Shown here: piece after piece, positions 14,303 through 20,151 of the stretch
Numbering within the stretch: the stretch's first letter is position 1
Layout: every line of letters begins with the position of its first letter
IMG/VR virus record: IMGVR_UViG_3300032331_001329
Location: 1 to 23,671 of that record
Origin: a virus
Length of the DNA stretch: 23,671 bases
Reading direction: 5' to 3' (one strand)
The notes under the pieces: model-generated
The model's database searches: none
What the model saw: only the letters and a program-made list of their open reading frames with translations
Told to the model about the DNA's origin: nothing
Made by a program: the position numbers and the translations under genes

Positions 14303-14818
14303 TCATATGAATATTTTTGGTTCTAAAGAACCAATTACCTTATCTAAATTGTCAATTGTATCCATTATGTAACCTTTATGCATGATGGCAATTCCCTTGC
14401 CCTTTTCATGCCAGTCGACAATATTCGAATGCTTGTCGTCAATTAAAATATCTCCGGGTCGGCACCATTTCCATTTATCTGAACTGTATGGTCCAAAGTT
14501 TACTTGAAACCCAGGAAAATGTTTAGCAACCCACTCTCGTTTATCCTCCATAGCATATGGAACGGAATCTTTTCTTGGTATTGCTGTTAAGAACTCTACC
14601 TTATACTTAGGTGTAATTCCTTTACAATATCCGACCAAAGTAGTAGCACCTTCCATTAATGGAAGATTGTAATATAGTTTATACTCTGCTGCTATCGTTT
14701 TCCATTCTTCAGGCGATATACTTCGGTCAGTCCAAAGTACTCTCCTACCTAGAAGTTTACTAACGTGTTCACTGAAGCCTGCAACAACTTCGTCTAAGTC
14801 AATATAAATGGTATTCAT
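14303..14818 (-). CDS. 5'(3')-deoxyribonucleotidase (HAD family)
   Basis: The protein has 171 residues. The catalytic HAD motif is 'IYIDLDEVVAGF' (Asp7 nucleophile, Asp9 acid/base). A late 'RPGDILIDDKHSNIVDWHEKG' supplies the metal-binding acidic pair typical of NT5C-type phosphatases, with 'EFLTAIPR' as the Ser/Thr motif. It would dephosphorylate (deoxy)nucleoside monophosphates, balancing the dNMP pool produced by phage-driven host DNA degradation. It is the promoter-distal gene of the minus-strand block, overlapping its upstream neighbour by 4 bases. Confidence 0.85.
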   Translation of the reverse strand: MNTIYIDLDEVVAGFSEHVSKLLGRRVLWTDRSISPEEWKTIAAEYKLYYNLPLMEGATTLVGYCKGITPKYKVEFLTAIPRKDSVPYAMEDKREWVAKHFPGFQVNFGPYSSDKWKWCRPGDILIDDKHSNIVDWHEKGKGIAIMHKGYIMDTIDNLDKVIGSLEPKIFI

Positions 14819-15090
14819 ATCATTGTTCTTACAATTCTTATTTTATCATCTGGTACAATACAAACTCTTGCTATAATTTCTGTATATAAAGTATTTGGAT
14901 CATCTCTTAAATTAATCTCAATCAAATTATTATCCAACATATAAAGAGCAATTTGGTTCGCAATATTTTGTTTTATAGCTGTTTTTAAAAAAGAATCACT
15001 ATCTGCTCTAGCAACCGTGTGTTGAGAAATTGATTCCCTGTAAACAACAAGTTTGCCTCCAATTGGAATGTCTACTGTTTTTATATTCAT
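14815..15090 (-). CDS. Small phage protein of unknown function
   Basis: This 91-residue protein starts 'MNIKTVDIPIGGKLVVYRE'. A mixed alpha/beta pattern includes 'TAIKQNIANQIALYMLDNNLIEI' in the middle and a beta-rich C-terminus 'ARVCIVPDDKIRIVRTMI'. No motif was recognised. It overlaps the nucleotidase start by 4 bases (ATGA) and follows the stop of the 51-residue gene upstream by 1 base, so it sits in one continuous message. Confidence 0.7.
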   Translation of the reverse strand: MNIKTVDIPIGGKLVVYRESISQHTVARADSDSFLKTAIKQNIANQIALYMLDNNLIEINLRDDPNTLYTEIIARVCIVPDDKIRIVRTMI

Positions 15091-15091
15091 A

Positions 15092-15247
15092 TCAATTCAA
15101 TGGATCATTGGCATGATAATACATAAACAACTTTAGACAATAATCGAATTGCATTGGATTATGCACAGGCGAGGGCATCCTATCGCCAAAGATTTCCTTC
15201 ATCTTTTTAGCAATCAATTGTAAATGTTCATCTGATATATTATCCAT
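15092..15247 (-). CDS. 51-residue phage protein of unknown function
   Basis: The minus-strand translation begins 'MDNISDEHLQLIAKKMKEIF' and ends 'FDYCLKLFMYYHANDPLN'. It fills exactly the space between its neighbours, overlapping the upstream stop by 8 bases and ending 1 base before the next ATG, which supports it as a real gene. Helical, no recognised domain. Upstream GGG/AGAATAAATGG context gives only a weak ribosome-binding site, so coupling is likely. Confidence 0.65.
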   Translation of the reverse strand: MDNISDEHLQLIAKKMKEIFGDRMPSPVHNPMQFDYCLKLFMYYHANDPLN

Positions 15248-15461
15248 TTATTCTCATTATTTTGTTATATTTTTTTCTACTCTCTTCTATATTAAAAGAA
15301 GGTTCTACATTGCTTATTTCTTTTAGCAAAGGATGCAGTAATTTGGCATTCAATCTTTTAGACATTGACTCCATAACAACATTTGCATCTTTACCTGCTC
15401 TAATTTCTTTTAGAGCTCTATTCAATTCGGCAGATCGTACTTGATCTGCCCAGTCATTCAT
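15240..15461 (-). CDS. Small helical protein with HemA C-terminal-like motif
   Basis: This 73-residue protein contains 'VVMESMSKRLNAKLLHPLLKEI', which resembles the 'RLTNKLLHAPT' segment of the dimerisation domain at the C-terminus of glutamyl-tRNA reductase (HemA). The preceding 'ELNRALKEIRAGKD' also fits that helical domain. No catalytic or NADPH-binding part is present, so it cannot be the enzyme. At best it is a stand-alone dimerisation-like module, and short phage proteins of this kind are sometimes labelled glutamyl-tRNA reductase. It overlaps both neighbours slightly (coupled translation). Confidence 0.65.
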   Translation of the reverse strand: MNDWADQVRSAELNRALKEIRAGKDANVVMESMSKRLNAKLLHPLLKEISNVEPSFNIEESRKKYNKIMRING

Positions 15462-15661
15462 TTAAAGTAACGATTAATGGTCAGTAGCTTTGCTTCGCAT
15501 TGAGCCATTGATTCTAATTCTTTATTGAATGCCCCCATAATATCTGAAGAAGCATTTCCTAATGGATGACTAATTACAATCTCGGCGTTGATCCTATGAC
15601 TTTCCAATTCAGCCTCAAGTTTACGTTTTGTTGCGGCAATGATTTCATTTCTAAATTCCAT
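15458..15661 (-). CDS. Small helical phage protein
   Basis: The 67-residue, mainly helical protein begins 'MEFRNEIIAATKRKLEAELE' and contains 'HRINAEIVISHPLG', ending 'CEAKLLTINRYFK'. It resembles a common unnamed family of small early proteins in T4-like phages. Its stop overlaps the next ATG by 4 bases. No function can be suggested. Confidence 0.65.
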   Translation of the reverse strand: MEFRNEIIAATKRKLEAELESHRINAEIVISHPLGNASSDIMGAFNKELESMAQCEAKLLTINRYFK

Positions 15662-15668
15662 AATGTTC

Positions 15669-15917
15669 CTAATATTCTTCTAATCGACGTTTGATATCTT
15701 TGTGTTTAACTACGATAATGTTTCTAATGACATCATCGATTTTTATAGGTAGATCAAGATGGATTGTTACCTCGGGCCCATCAGTCTCATTGACAAGCCG
15801 ATCATTGCCTACACTGCCGATGAAAGGTATCTTGTTATAATAACCAAATACCCTATCACCTAAATCATATTTGTGCTTGTAGGCCTTGGCTTCAAAATAA
15901 TTAGTCTGCCAACCCAT
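15669..15917 (-). CDS. Small phage protein of unknown function, beta-rich
   Basis: The protein has 82 residues. The region 'DLGDRVFGYYNKIPFIGSVG' followed by 'VNETDGPEVTIHLDLPIK' has the strand-turn-strand spacing of a small beta-barrel, and ends 'IIVVKHKDIKRRLEEY'. Short phage proteins with this pattern are widespread but unnamed, to my knowledge. It overlaps the upstream gene by 17 bases in another frame. Confidence 0.65.
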   Translation of the reverse strand: MGWQTNYFEAKAYKHKYDLGDRVFGYYNKIPFIGSVGNDRLVNETDGPEVTIHLDLPIKIDDVIRNIIVVKHKDIKRRLEEY

Positions 15918-16416
15918 CTTTGTCTTTCATGTTCTCGATTGCTTCTTTCAAAGCTATCTCAACAAATTCATTAAATGTAACATCTAACAAATGAGCAGCC
16001 TTCATCATTTGAAGTAGTTCGTCGCTAGGAATATTAATATTCATTAGTACTCGTGTATCATAATCAAAACCATGAATAATAGCATGTGCTTTTTCTGCAA
16101 AGTCGCTGTATAAATCTAAGTCAACGTATTTTACATCATCATACGCAGCATCTTCAATGCCTCGAATTTCGCATTCTTTAAAGTATGCATCTTTGTAGGT
16201 TTCATTAAAGAAACGATATGAACGATTATTGACCAAATCATGCGCTTCTAAGACAAACACTGTTTGATCTTCAGTATCATAAGTGGCGCAAATTTCGTAT
16301 TCTTCGTAATGTCCGCTGGTTATCTGATAAGCATTGTCGCCAAAGCAACGCCACATATATTTGGAACCTTCTCCAATTTTATATTCAACCAATTCAAAAT
16401 AATCTTGTAATTTCAT
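15901..16416 (-). CDS. Phage protein with ribbon-helix-helix-like C-terminus
   Basis: The protein has 171 residues. The first ~120 are acidic, with many Tyr and Asp, and match nothing I know. The last ~45 residues form a strand (VLMNINIP), then helix 'SDELLQMMKAAHLLD' and helix 'FNEFVEIALKEAIENMK'. This strand-helix-helix order and spacing is typical of ribbon-helix-helix (Arc/MetJ) DNA-binding domains or antitoxins. DNA binding is therefore an inference. The start overlaps the upstream stop by 4 bases. Confidence 0.65.
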   Translation of the reverse strand: MKLQDYFELVEYKIGEGSKYMWRCFGDNAYQITSGHYEEYEICATYDTEDQTVFVLEAHDLVNNRSYRFFNETYKDAYFKECEIRGIEDAAYDDVKYVDLDLYSDFAEKAHAIIHGFDYDTRVLMNINIPSDELLQMMKAAHLLDVTFNEFVEIALKEAIENMKDKDGLAD

Positions 16417-16664
16417 AAATTTATTTCCTCGTCTATAATTTCCGCATCTTCCAATTTAACTATGTTAAGAAATCCTGCCGGCTCCCTGCTCATGTAGCAA
16501 TCAGAATATTCTCTGATATAAGGAACTGTCTGCCCTACAAGATTATTATACCACATTAAAGAATCAGAACATTTAAGAATCTTTAATGATCTTTTAATTT
16601 CTGGTAGTTTAAGATCATTAGAGACCCTATCCGCAATTTGAGACTTACGCCAGCCTTGTGCCAT
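16413..16664 (-). CDS. Conserved small phage protein (unknown function)
   Basis: The protein has 83 residues from ATG 16664. It begins 'MAQGWRKSQIADRVSND' and contains the conserved-looking block 'CSDSLMWYNNLVGQTVPYIRE' followed by 'YMSREPAGFLNIVKLEDAEII', a pattern shared by small T4-like phage proteins with an SH3-like beta core. The N-terminal 'WRKSQIADRVSND' could be a helix-turn-helix start, but this is weak. An upstream in-frame start at 16724 is rejected because it adds hydrophobic residues inside the preceding gene. There is no strong ribosome-binding site; coupling to the upstream gene 4 bases away is likely. Confidence 0.65.
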   Translation of the reverse strand: MAQGWRKSQIADRVSNDLKLPEIKRSLKILKCSDSLMWYNNLVGQTVPYIREYSDCYMSREPAGFLNIVKLEDAEIIDEEINL

Positions 16665-16668
16665 AATA

Positions 16669-16899
16669 TTAAAAATTAAAAAGACGTTTTTTATTTTCGC
16701 CATTAAGAGTAGAAACGACCTCACTAATAGATTCGGTCACTTCCCATGTTCCGTGCGGAGGACAAAAGATGAAAGTGCGATTTTCTTTCACCTCATCTAC
16801 AGTAACCTCGGCCATATGAATTGTTGCAATTAAATCTGAATTAATTGCAATTTTGTTTCCGCGATGCGCTGCGGTTGCGTTTGTCAAAGTAATATACAT
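16669..16899 (-). CDS. FlbD-like small phage protein
   Basis: The 76-residue protein from ATG 16899 reads 'MYITLTNATAAHRGNKIAIN' then 'DLIATIHMAEVTVDEVKENR', 'GTWEVTESISEVVSTLNG'. The layout (short strand, 'I.L....G....I..DLI..I' and 'V.ES..EV') matches the FlbD-type beta fold often found in phages. Cell FlbD is a flagellar regulator, but the phage role is unknown. An upstream in-frame Met at 16989 was rejected as it lies deep in the preceding gene. GGGGATAAG lies in front of ATG 16899. Confidence 0.65.
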   Translation of the reverse strand: MYITLTNATAAHRGNKIAINSDLIATIHMAEVTVDEVKENRTFIFCPPHGTWEVTESISEVVSTLNGENKKRLFNF

Positions 16900-16900
16900 C

Positions 16901-17248
16901 TTATCCCCATGTTCTATGTTTTTCTGCAATGTGTTCCCATCCGTCGTATTCCTCAATTTGCCATTCTGCGTCGTCGGGTATTTCCACAACTTTTAATTCG
17001 GCAAAATCGCCGAAGGCCTTGTCTCCCATCTCCTCAACAACCTGTACTAGATATTTGTCATCACGTTCAAGGTTGCCCTCATAGAAGAAGTTATCATTAT
17101 CTACACGATCTTCTTTATAGAATTCTGTAGTACCATACTTACCTGTATGTTTAACAAGATTAAGACCAGCAAGCTCACCATAACGCATTACGCCATCATC
17201 TGATAGACCAAATCCGCCATGGCATTTATTTATAACAATTTTTTTCAT
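16901..17248 (-). CDS. Conserved phage protein of unknown function
   Basis: The protein has 115 residues. It begins 'MKKIVINKCHGGFGLSDDG' and ends 'VEIPDDAEWQIEEYDGWEHI' followed by AEKHRTWG. This N-terminal GGFGLS and C-terminal 'EWxIEEYDGxExIxExHRTW' pairing is a very common unnamed phage family. It contains 'RDDKYLVQVVEEMGDKAFG' in between. The ATG overlaps the upstream stop by 4 bases. The TATAAATA-like octamer inside its codons 5-8 is probably accidental. Confidence 0.75.
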   Translation of the reverse strand: MKKIVINKCHGGFGLSDDGVMRYGELAGLNLVKHTGKYGTTEFYKEDRVDNDNFFYEGNLERDDKYLVQVVEEMGDKAFGDFAELKVVEIPDDAEWQIEEYDGWEHIAEKHRTWG

Positions 17249-17463
17249 ACTATTTTTCCTAATACTGTATAGATTAGTTTGTCCAACTCTGTTTGGTAAT
17301 CGTTGTTGCCCATTCGACGCTTCAACCAGATTTTTTCTACAAGATCTTTAGTATTGGATTCATTATTTAATGCGGATGATCCACGGCGTTCCAATTCTTC
17401 AATCAGGTCTTCTGTTTCAAAGTCTCTAAGGTCTACATCTACTTCAGCAGTAACATACGCCAT
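17245..17463 (-). CDS. Small acidic phage protein
   Basis: This 72-residue protein contains 'VDVDLRDFETEDLIEELERR', a motif found in many short phage proteins, then a helical C-terminus 'LVEKIWLKRRMGNNDY...LDKLIYTVLGKIV'. Function unknown. It overlaps its downstream neighbour by 4 bases and its first base is the last base of the upstream stop, so translation is coupled in both directions. Confidence 0.7.
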   Translation of the reverse strand: MAYVTAEVDVDLRDFETEDLIEELERRGSSALNNESNTKDLVEKIWLKRRMGNNDYQTELDKLIYTVLGKIV

Positions 17464-17648
17464 TATACAATCTCCTCAACGATTCCAAGAATTTCTGCTA
17501 GTATTAGCAACCATCCAGTGAGAACGAATGCTCCCATAATAAGAGCAGCCCCTGCTCCAATTCGGATAGCGCTCTTCATAATGCTGACATAGAAATGTCC
17601 GCGACTGGTATCTTTTGGTTGTATTTCAATCTTATCAAAGTCAATCAT
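17463..17648 (-). CDS. Small single-span membrane protein
   Basis: The protein has 61 residues. Residues ~24-56 (MKSAIRIGAGAALIMGAFVLTG and on) are hydrophobic, giving one long or two short membrane segments after a charged N-terminus 'MIDFDKIEIQPKDTSRGHFY'. It ends 'LGIVEEIV'. No family recognised; likely an early inner-membrane protein. Confidence 0.65.
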   Translation of the reverse strand: MIDFDKIEIQPKDTSRGHFYVSIMKSAIRIGAGAALIMGAFVLTGWLLILAEILGIVEEIV

Positions 17649-17818
17649 AGCATTTGCCTATTTAGTTTGGATTCAAGAAATGCAATGCGACGTTCAACTG
17701 AAGCATTGCCGTCTTCGTCAAGTTCTCCTCGGATCTCGCATAAATGAATTAGTTCATTCATAATAGATTCGTTAGTTTCGTCTACTTCGCGTAGCTCTGT
17801 CTGTTTATTTGGTTTCAT
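17645..17818 (-). CDS. Small acidic helical phage protein
   Basis: The 57-residue protein reads 'MKPNKQTELREVDETNESIM' then 'NELIHLCEIRGELDEDGNAS' and 'VERRIAFLESKLNRQML'. The RRIAFLESKL end looks like a short coiled coil. Two adjacent ATGs (17821 and 17818) follow GGAG; I choose 17818 for spacing (6 bases). A TTG at 17830 is also in frame but overlaps the ribosome-binding site. The gene overlaps the end of the upstream gene by 14 bases and the next start by 4. Confidence 0.6.
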   Translation of the reverse strand: MKPNKQTELREVDETNESIMNELIHLCEIRGELDEDGNASVERRIAFLESKLNRQML

Positions 17819-18215
17819 CATTTTCTCCAATAGTAATGATTACACTTTTAACACTATCATATCGAAAGCTGCGCCATTCATTAATTTCTAAATCGTATAC
17901 TGCAAGTACATCTTCATTCACTTGACGATTTGATTTGGATTCTTTAACTGGTTGAGCAGGTATAAATTCTTTACTAGTGGTGCAGTTCATTTTACGAATG
18001 CTACCATCTTTCTTAACGAATTCTACAACTGCCGGTGCTAGATTTAGGACATCCTTTATCCAATTCTTATATAAAGTATAATCTTCTTCGCTCAAAGTAT
18101 TTGCAAAAGTATTTTCGCTAGACACTTCATACTCCACCGATTCTTTTTCTCCTGGCATAGTAGGATTTATTTTTTGCTGAAATTTAACTACGCCAGATTC
18201 TTTTCTTTTATTCAA
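17805..18215 (-). CDS. Sm/SH3-like beta-barrel phage protein (WYL_2-type)
   Basis: The protein has 136 residues. The C-terminal half 'VVEFVKKDGSIRKMNCTTSKEF' ... 'DVLAVYDLEINEWRSFRYDS' fits the phage family I know as DUF2693/WYL_2, a small Sm-like SH3 beta-barrel with the hallmark 'V.F.KKDG..R.M.CT' and 'W.SFR.DS'. These may bind nucleic acid or ligands, but the function is not established. The start is TTG at 18215, with GGAG 7 bases before it. A second in-frame Met only occurs after residue 19, so TTG is the better start. It overlaps the 43-residue gene upstream by 8 bases. Confidence 0.7.
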   Translation of the reverse strand: MNKRKESGVVKFQQKINPTMPGEKESVEYEVSSENTFANTLSEEDYTLYKNWIKDVLNLAPAVVEFVKKDGSIRKMNCTTSKEFIPAQPVKESKSNRQVNEDVLAVYDLEINEWRSFRYDSVKSVIITIGENDETK

Positions 18216-18339
18216 AATAATTCTCCGTTAGCAATGTAAAGCAACCAGTCCATTCGCGATAACGATGTTGGTATGCAAGGGGCAGTATCTGATCTTTACC
18301 ATGGACTGCTCGAATAACACAAATCATAGAATACTCCAT
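18208..18339 (-). CDS. 43-residue leader-proximal peptide of the minus-strand block
   Basis: The minus-strand frame reads 'MEYSMICVIRAVHGKDQILP' then 'LAYQHRYREWTGCFTLLTEN' and YFE. It begins about 13 nt after the predicted start of transcription and overlaps the TTG start of the next gene by 8 bases, carrying that gene's ribosome-binding site (GGAG) in its own last codons. No domain is recognised. Its own ribosome-binding site is poor. It is either a true tiny gene or a leader peptide for the operon. Confidence 0.55.
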   Translation of the reverse strand: MEYSMICVIRAVHGKDQILPLAYQHRYREWTGCFTLLTENYFE

Positions 18340-18358
18340 TTTGCTGTTCTATCCCTCT

Positions 18359-18387
18359 ATTATAGCACCTTTAGACTTCGGCGTCAA
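18359..18387 (-). promoter_or_regulatory. Strong sigma70 promoter for the minus-strand block
   Basis: On the minus strand, -35 TTGACG (18387-18382) and -10 TATAAT (18364-18359) are separated by a 17-bp spacer ending AAAGGTGC (extended -10 TGC). An A-tract and TGC precede the -35 box. Transcription should start near 18352 and read the fifteen minus-strand genes down to 14303. It is one of four matching promoters in the window. Confidence 0.85.
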
Positions 18388-18398
18388 GCATTTTTTTA

Positions 18399-18423
18399 AG
18401 ACCCGTTTGTCCATATGGGTACT
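18399..18423. other. Hairpin shared by the divergent promoters
   Basis: AGACCC (18399-18404) pairs with GGGT-A-CT (18417-18423; one bulged A) around a 12-base loop. It lies midway between the divergent promoters at 18359-18387 and 18433-18461, about 10 bases upstream of each -35 box. The same hairpin-then-promoter order is seen at 18778 and 21003. The stem is weaker than at 21003. Confidence 0.4.
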
Positions 18424-18432
18424 AAAAAGTGC

Positions 18433-18461
18433 TTGACAAGTTGACCAAAAGGTGCTATAAT
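18433..18461 (+). promoter_or_regulatory. Perfect sigma70 promoter
   Basis: A perfect TTGACA (18433-18438), 17-bp spacer ending AAAGGTGC and perfect TATAAT (18456-18461) with extended -10 TGC. An A-tract (AAAAAG) precedes it. Only six bases separate the -10 box from the ATG at 18468, so the expected transcript begins at or next to the start codon. Confidence 0.92.
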
Positions 18462-18467
18462 AACGAC

Positions 18468-18773
18468 ATGATGAGAAAGAAACGTTCTGACCGAAAGCAC
18501 ATTGTTTACAGTATCACGAATGCTGTTACTGGTGATTTCTACATTGGCATCACGCAGGGATCTCGAAAGAAAGATCTGCGTGTTCGTATATTGAAGCACA
18601 TTCAACGAGCTCGTACCGAGAATCGTTCTTGGGCGCTATGCGAAGCAATCCGAAAGTTTGGACCCGAGTCATTTCTAGCACAAGAGCTAGCAATTGTTCG
18701 TGGTAAGACACCTGCTCATAATTTAGAGCGAGCGCTGATTGCTGAGTATGCGCCAGCTTTGAATACACAGTAA
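18468..18773 (+). CDS. GIY-YIG endonuclease
   Basis: The protein has 101 residues from ATG 18468 (100 if started at the adjacent ATG 18471). It is a compact GIY-YIG nuclease domain: 'HIVYSITNAVTGDFYIGITQ' supplies the two core strands, 'RVRILKHIQRA' a catalytic-helix Arg/His region, and 'AHNLERALIAEYAPALNT' the metal-binding Glu and terminal Asn. No separate DNA-binding domain follows, so this resembles small phage GIY-YIG nucleases, which may be homing, repair or anti-competitor enzymes. It sits alone between a strong promoter and a small hairpin. No Shine-Dalgarno is available on the predicted mRNA. Confidence 0.85.
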   Translation: MMRKKRSDRKHIVYSITNAVTGDFYIGITQGSRKKDLRVRILKHIQRARTENRSWALCEAIRKFGPESFLAQELAIVRGKTPAHNLERALIAEYAPALNTQ

Positions 18774-18777
18774 CCAT

Positions 18778-18795
18778 AGACTCTAAAGGGTCTTT
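18778..18795 (+). terminator. Short hairpin with T-run after the GIY-YIG gene
   Basis: AGACTC (18778-18783) and GGGTCT (18788-18793; one G-T pair) form a 6-bp stem with a TAAA loop, followed by TT. It begins 4 bases after the stop codon of the nuclease gene and ends 2 bases before the TGC of the next promoter. It is probably a weak terminator. Confidence 0.45.
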
Positions 18796-18797
18796 GC

Positions 18798-18826
18798 TTG
18801 ACAGACACATCAAAATGTGCTATAAT
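18798..18826 (+). promoter_or_regulatory. Perfect sigma70 promoter
   Basis: TTGACA (18798-18803), 17-bp spacer ending AAATGTGC, and TATAAT (18821-18826) with extended -10 TGC. Transcription should begin near 18833, giving a leader of about 22 nt before ATG 18855. The spacer end is shared with the other three promoters except one base. Confidence 0.92.
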
Positions 18827-18854
18827 AGAGACTTAATTAATTAGAAAGCGTATT

Positions 18855-19106
18855 ATGCGTAGAAAAGAAATTATCAAAGGCCTAAAGAACTCTACTCGAA
18901 TTCGAGTGTTTCTTGATGGCGTTGGTCTTTATATGAGCATCAGCGATACTGAGAAGTGTTTCGCTACGAGCTCGCATAGAGTGGCGACACAAGTTGCTCT
19001 GCAACAACTTGTCAAAGATAATTGTAATGGCATTGGCACTACAGTTAAAGTTTATGATAATAAACTGCAATCTCAATCAATTCATGTACAGGTAGATTTA
19101 ATATAG
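18855..19106 (+). CDS. Small phage protein of unknown function
   Basis: The 83-residue protein begins 'MRRKEIIKGLKNSTRIRVFL' and contains 'DGVGLYMSISDTEKCFATSS' and a C-terminal 'TVKVYDNKLQSQSIHVQVDL'. It is basic at the start and beta-rich later; no family was recognised. It is the first gene of the second early cassette, 22 nt behind the predicted transcription start, with an AGAAAG ribosome-binding stretch. Confidence 0.7.
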   Translation: MRRKEIIKGLKNSTRIRVFLDGVGLYMSISDTEKCFATSSHRVATQVALQQLVKDNCNGIGTTVKVYDNKLQSQSIHVQVDLI

Positions 19107-19107
19107 A

Positions 19108-19740
19108 ATGAGTATATATCAAACAATTACTAATAAAACAATAGAAAAAACTTTTGTAACAAATCAATATTCATATTTTAATGATGTCTTTACTAAAGAT
19201 GAACTTAAAAAAATTATTGAAATCTCTACTAAAATTCCATTAGTGGATGGTTTAAGTGTTGATGGTAATAGTGGTCCTAGAGTGAGTAAAATAAATCACC
19301 AAGTATTAAATGAAAGTAATAAATGGATTTTTGATAGACTCAATCAACTTATTATGCAATGTAATTGGGAATTTTTTAACTACGATTTAACTGGATATGA
19401 ATATTATCAATATGCAGAATATCATGCAGAAGATACCGGCCATTATGACTATCATGTGGATATTATGTTTAGTGGTGATAATTTACGAGGAAGTGCTGTA
19501 GATTTTGAAACTAGAAAATTATCTGTAACACTTTTGTTAAATGAGCCTGGAGTTGATTTTGAGGGCGGAGAATTTTATACGAAGACGTATGGTAGTGATG
19601 GTGAGATTCCTTCTGGAATCGAATTAAAATCAGGAACAGCAATTTTATTTCCATCTTGGTTGATGCATAAGGTTGCTCCTGTTACTAAAGGAATTCGCAA
19701 GTCTTTAGTTGTTTGGGTGACAGGACCAAAATTTAGATAA
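19108..19740 (+). CDS. 2-oxoglutarate/Fe(II)-dependent dioxygenase (prolyl 4-hydroxylase-like)
   Basis: The protein has 210 residues. The iron site is His116-x-Asp118 ('HYDYHVDIMF') and His187 ('FPSWLMHKVAPVTKG'). Arg197 ('GIRKSLVVWV') is placed to bind the 2-oxoglutarate carboxylate. 'KLSVTLLLNEPGVDFEGGEF' is the typical double-stranded beta-helix core strand and Gly-Gly turn of PKHD-type hydroxylases. The substrate could be a protein residue or a nucleobase; nothing in the sequence decides. Such oxygenases are frequent in marine T4-like phages. It starts 1 base after the preceding stop in the same transcription unit. Confidence 0.88.
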   Translation: MSIYQTITNKTIEKTFVTNQYSYFNDVFTKDELKKIIEISTKIPLVDGLSVDGNSGPRVSKINHQVLNESNKWIFDRLNQLIMQCNWEFFNYDLTGYEYYQYAEYHAEDTGHYDYHVDIMFSGDNLRGSAVDFETRKLSVTLLLNEPGVDFEGGEFYTKTYGSDGEIPSGIELKSGTAILFPSWLMHKVAPVTKGIRKSLVVWVTGPKFR

Positions 19741-19781
19741 TTGATTATTTTTGCAATTTAACTTATAGAGGTATATTTAAT

Positions 19782-20027
19782 ATGACAAATACAGATTACA
19801 ATCTCGACGAATTCGTTAACAATAGCGGAACTAATGTCGACTTTACTAAGTATGAAGATGACGCAAGCACAATTGATATGTTTGAGCGTCTTCCAGCAAT
19901 GTTCGCAGCAAAATTCAAATGGGACACTTTGAATGAATCTGCAGACCCAGTATTGGTATGGGAGCTTGATGGGCAACCCGTAGCATGGTACGATTGCGAA
20001 ATGTTCGTTGGATATATAAAAGCATAG
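19782..20027 (+). CDS. Acidic small phage protein of unknown function
   Basis: This 81-residue, strongly acidic protein begins 'MTNTDYNLDEFVNNSGTNVD' and ends 'VLVWELDGQPVAWYDCEMFV' then GYIKA. The C-terminal half looks like a small beta sheet. No recognised family. GAGGT lies 9 bases upstream. A weak sigma70-like pair (TTGATT at 19741, TATAGA at 19764, 17-bp spacing) lies just in front, so it may have its own minor promoter. Confidence 0.65.
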   Translation: MTNTDYNLDEFVNNSGTNVDFTKYEDDASTIDMFERLPAMFAAKFKWDTLNESADPVLVWELDGQPVAWYDCEMFVGYIKA

Positions 20028-20035
20028 TAACTAAA

Positions 20036-20111
20036 ATTCCGTATTTTAAGGGTACTAACCTATTGATTTTAATGCGGAATCTGACACGCGAAATCGTAAA
20101 GTACCCTTAAA
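20036..20111 (+). other. Interleaved inverted repeats in the phosphoesterase 5' region
   Basis: Arm A ATTCCGTATT (20036-20045) pairs with AATGCGGAAT (20071-20080; one G-T). Arm B TTAAGGGTACT (20046-20056) pairs with AGTACCCTTAA (20100-20110). The order A-B-A'-B' is that of a pseudoknot or of two alternative folds. A TACCCTT copy at 20141-20147, just before ATG 20152, could compete for arm B. The 124-base gap (20028-20151) contains no gene. Confidence 0.5.
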
Positions 20112-20151
20112 TAGACGTTTTACTTAACAATATACCTATATACCCTTTTCA

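Noticed and set aside
17227-17234. TATAAATA on the minus strand near the start of the gene at 16901-17248
   Set aside because: It lies inside codons 5-8 of that gene, and a transcript from it would lack the gene's start; probably accidental.
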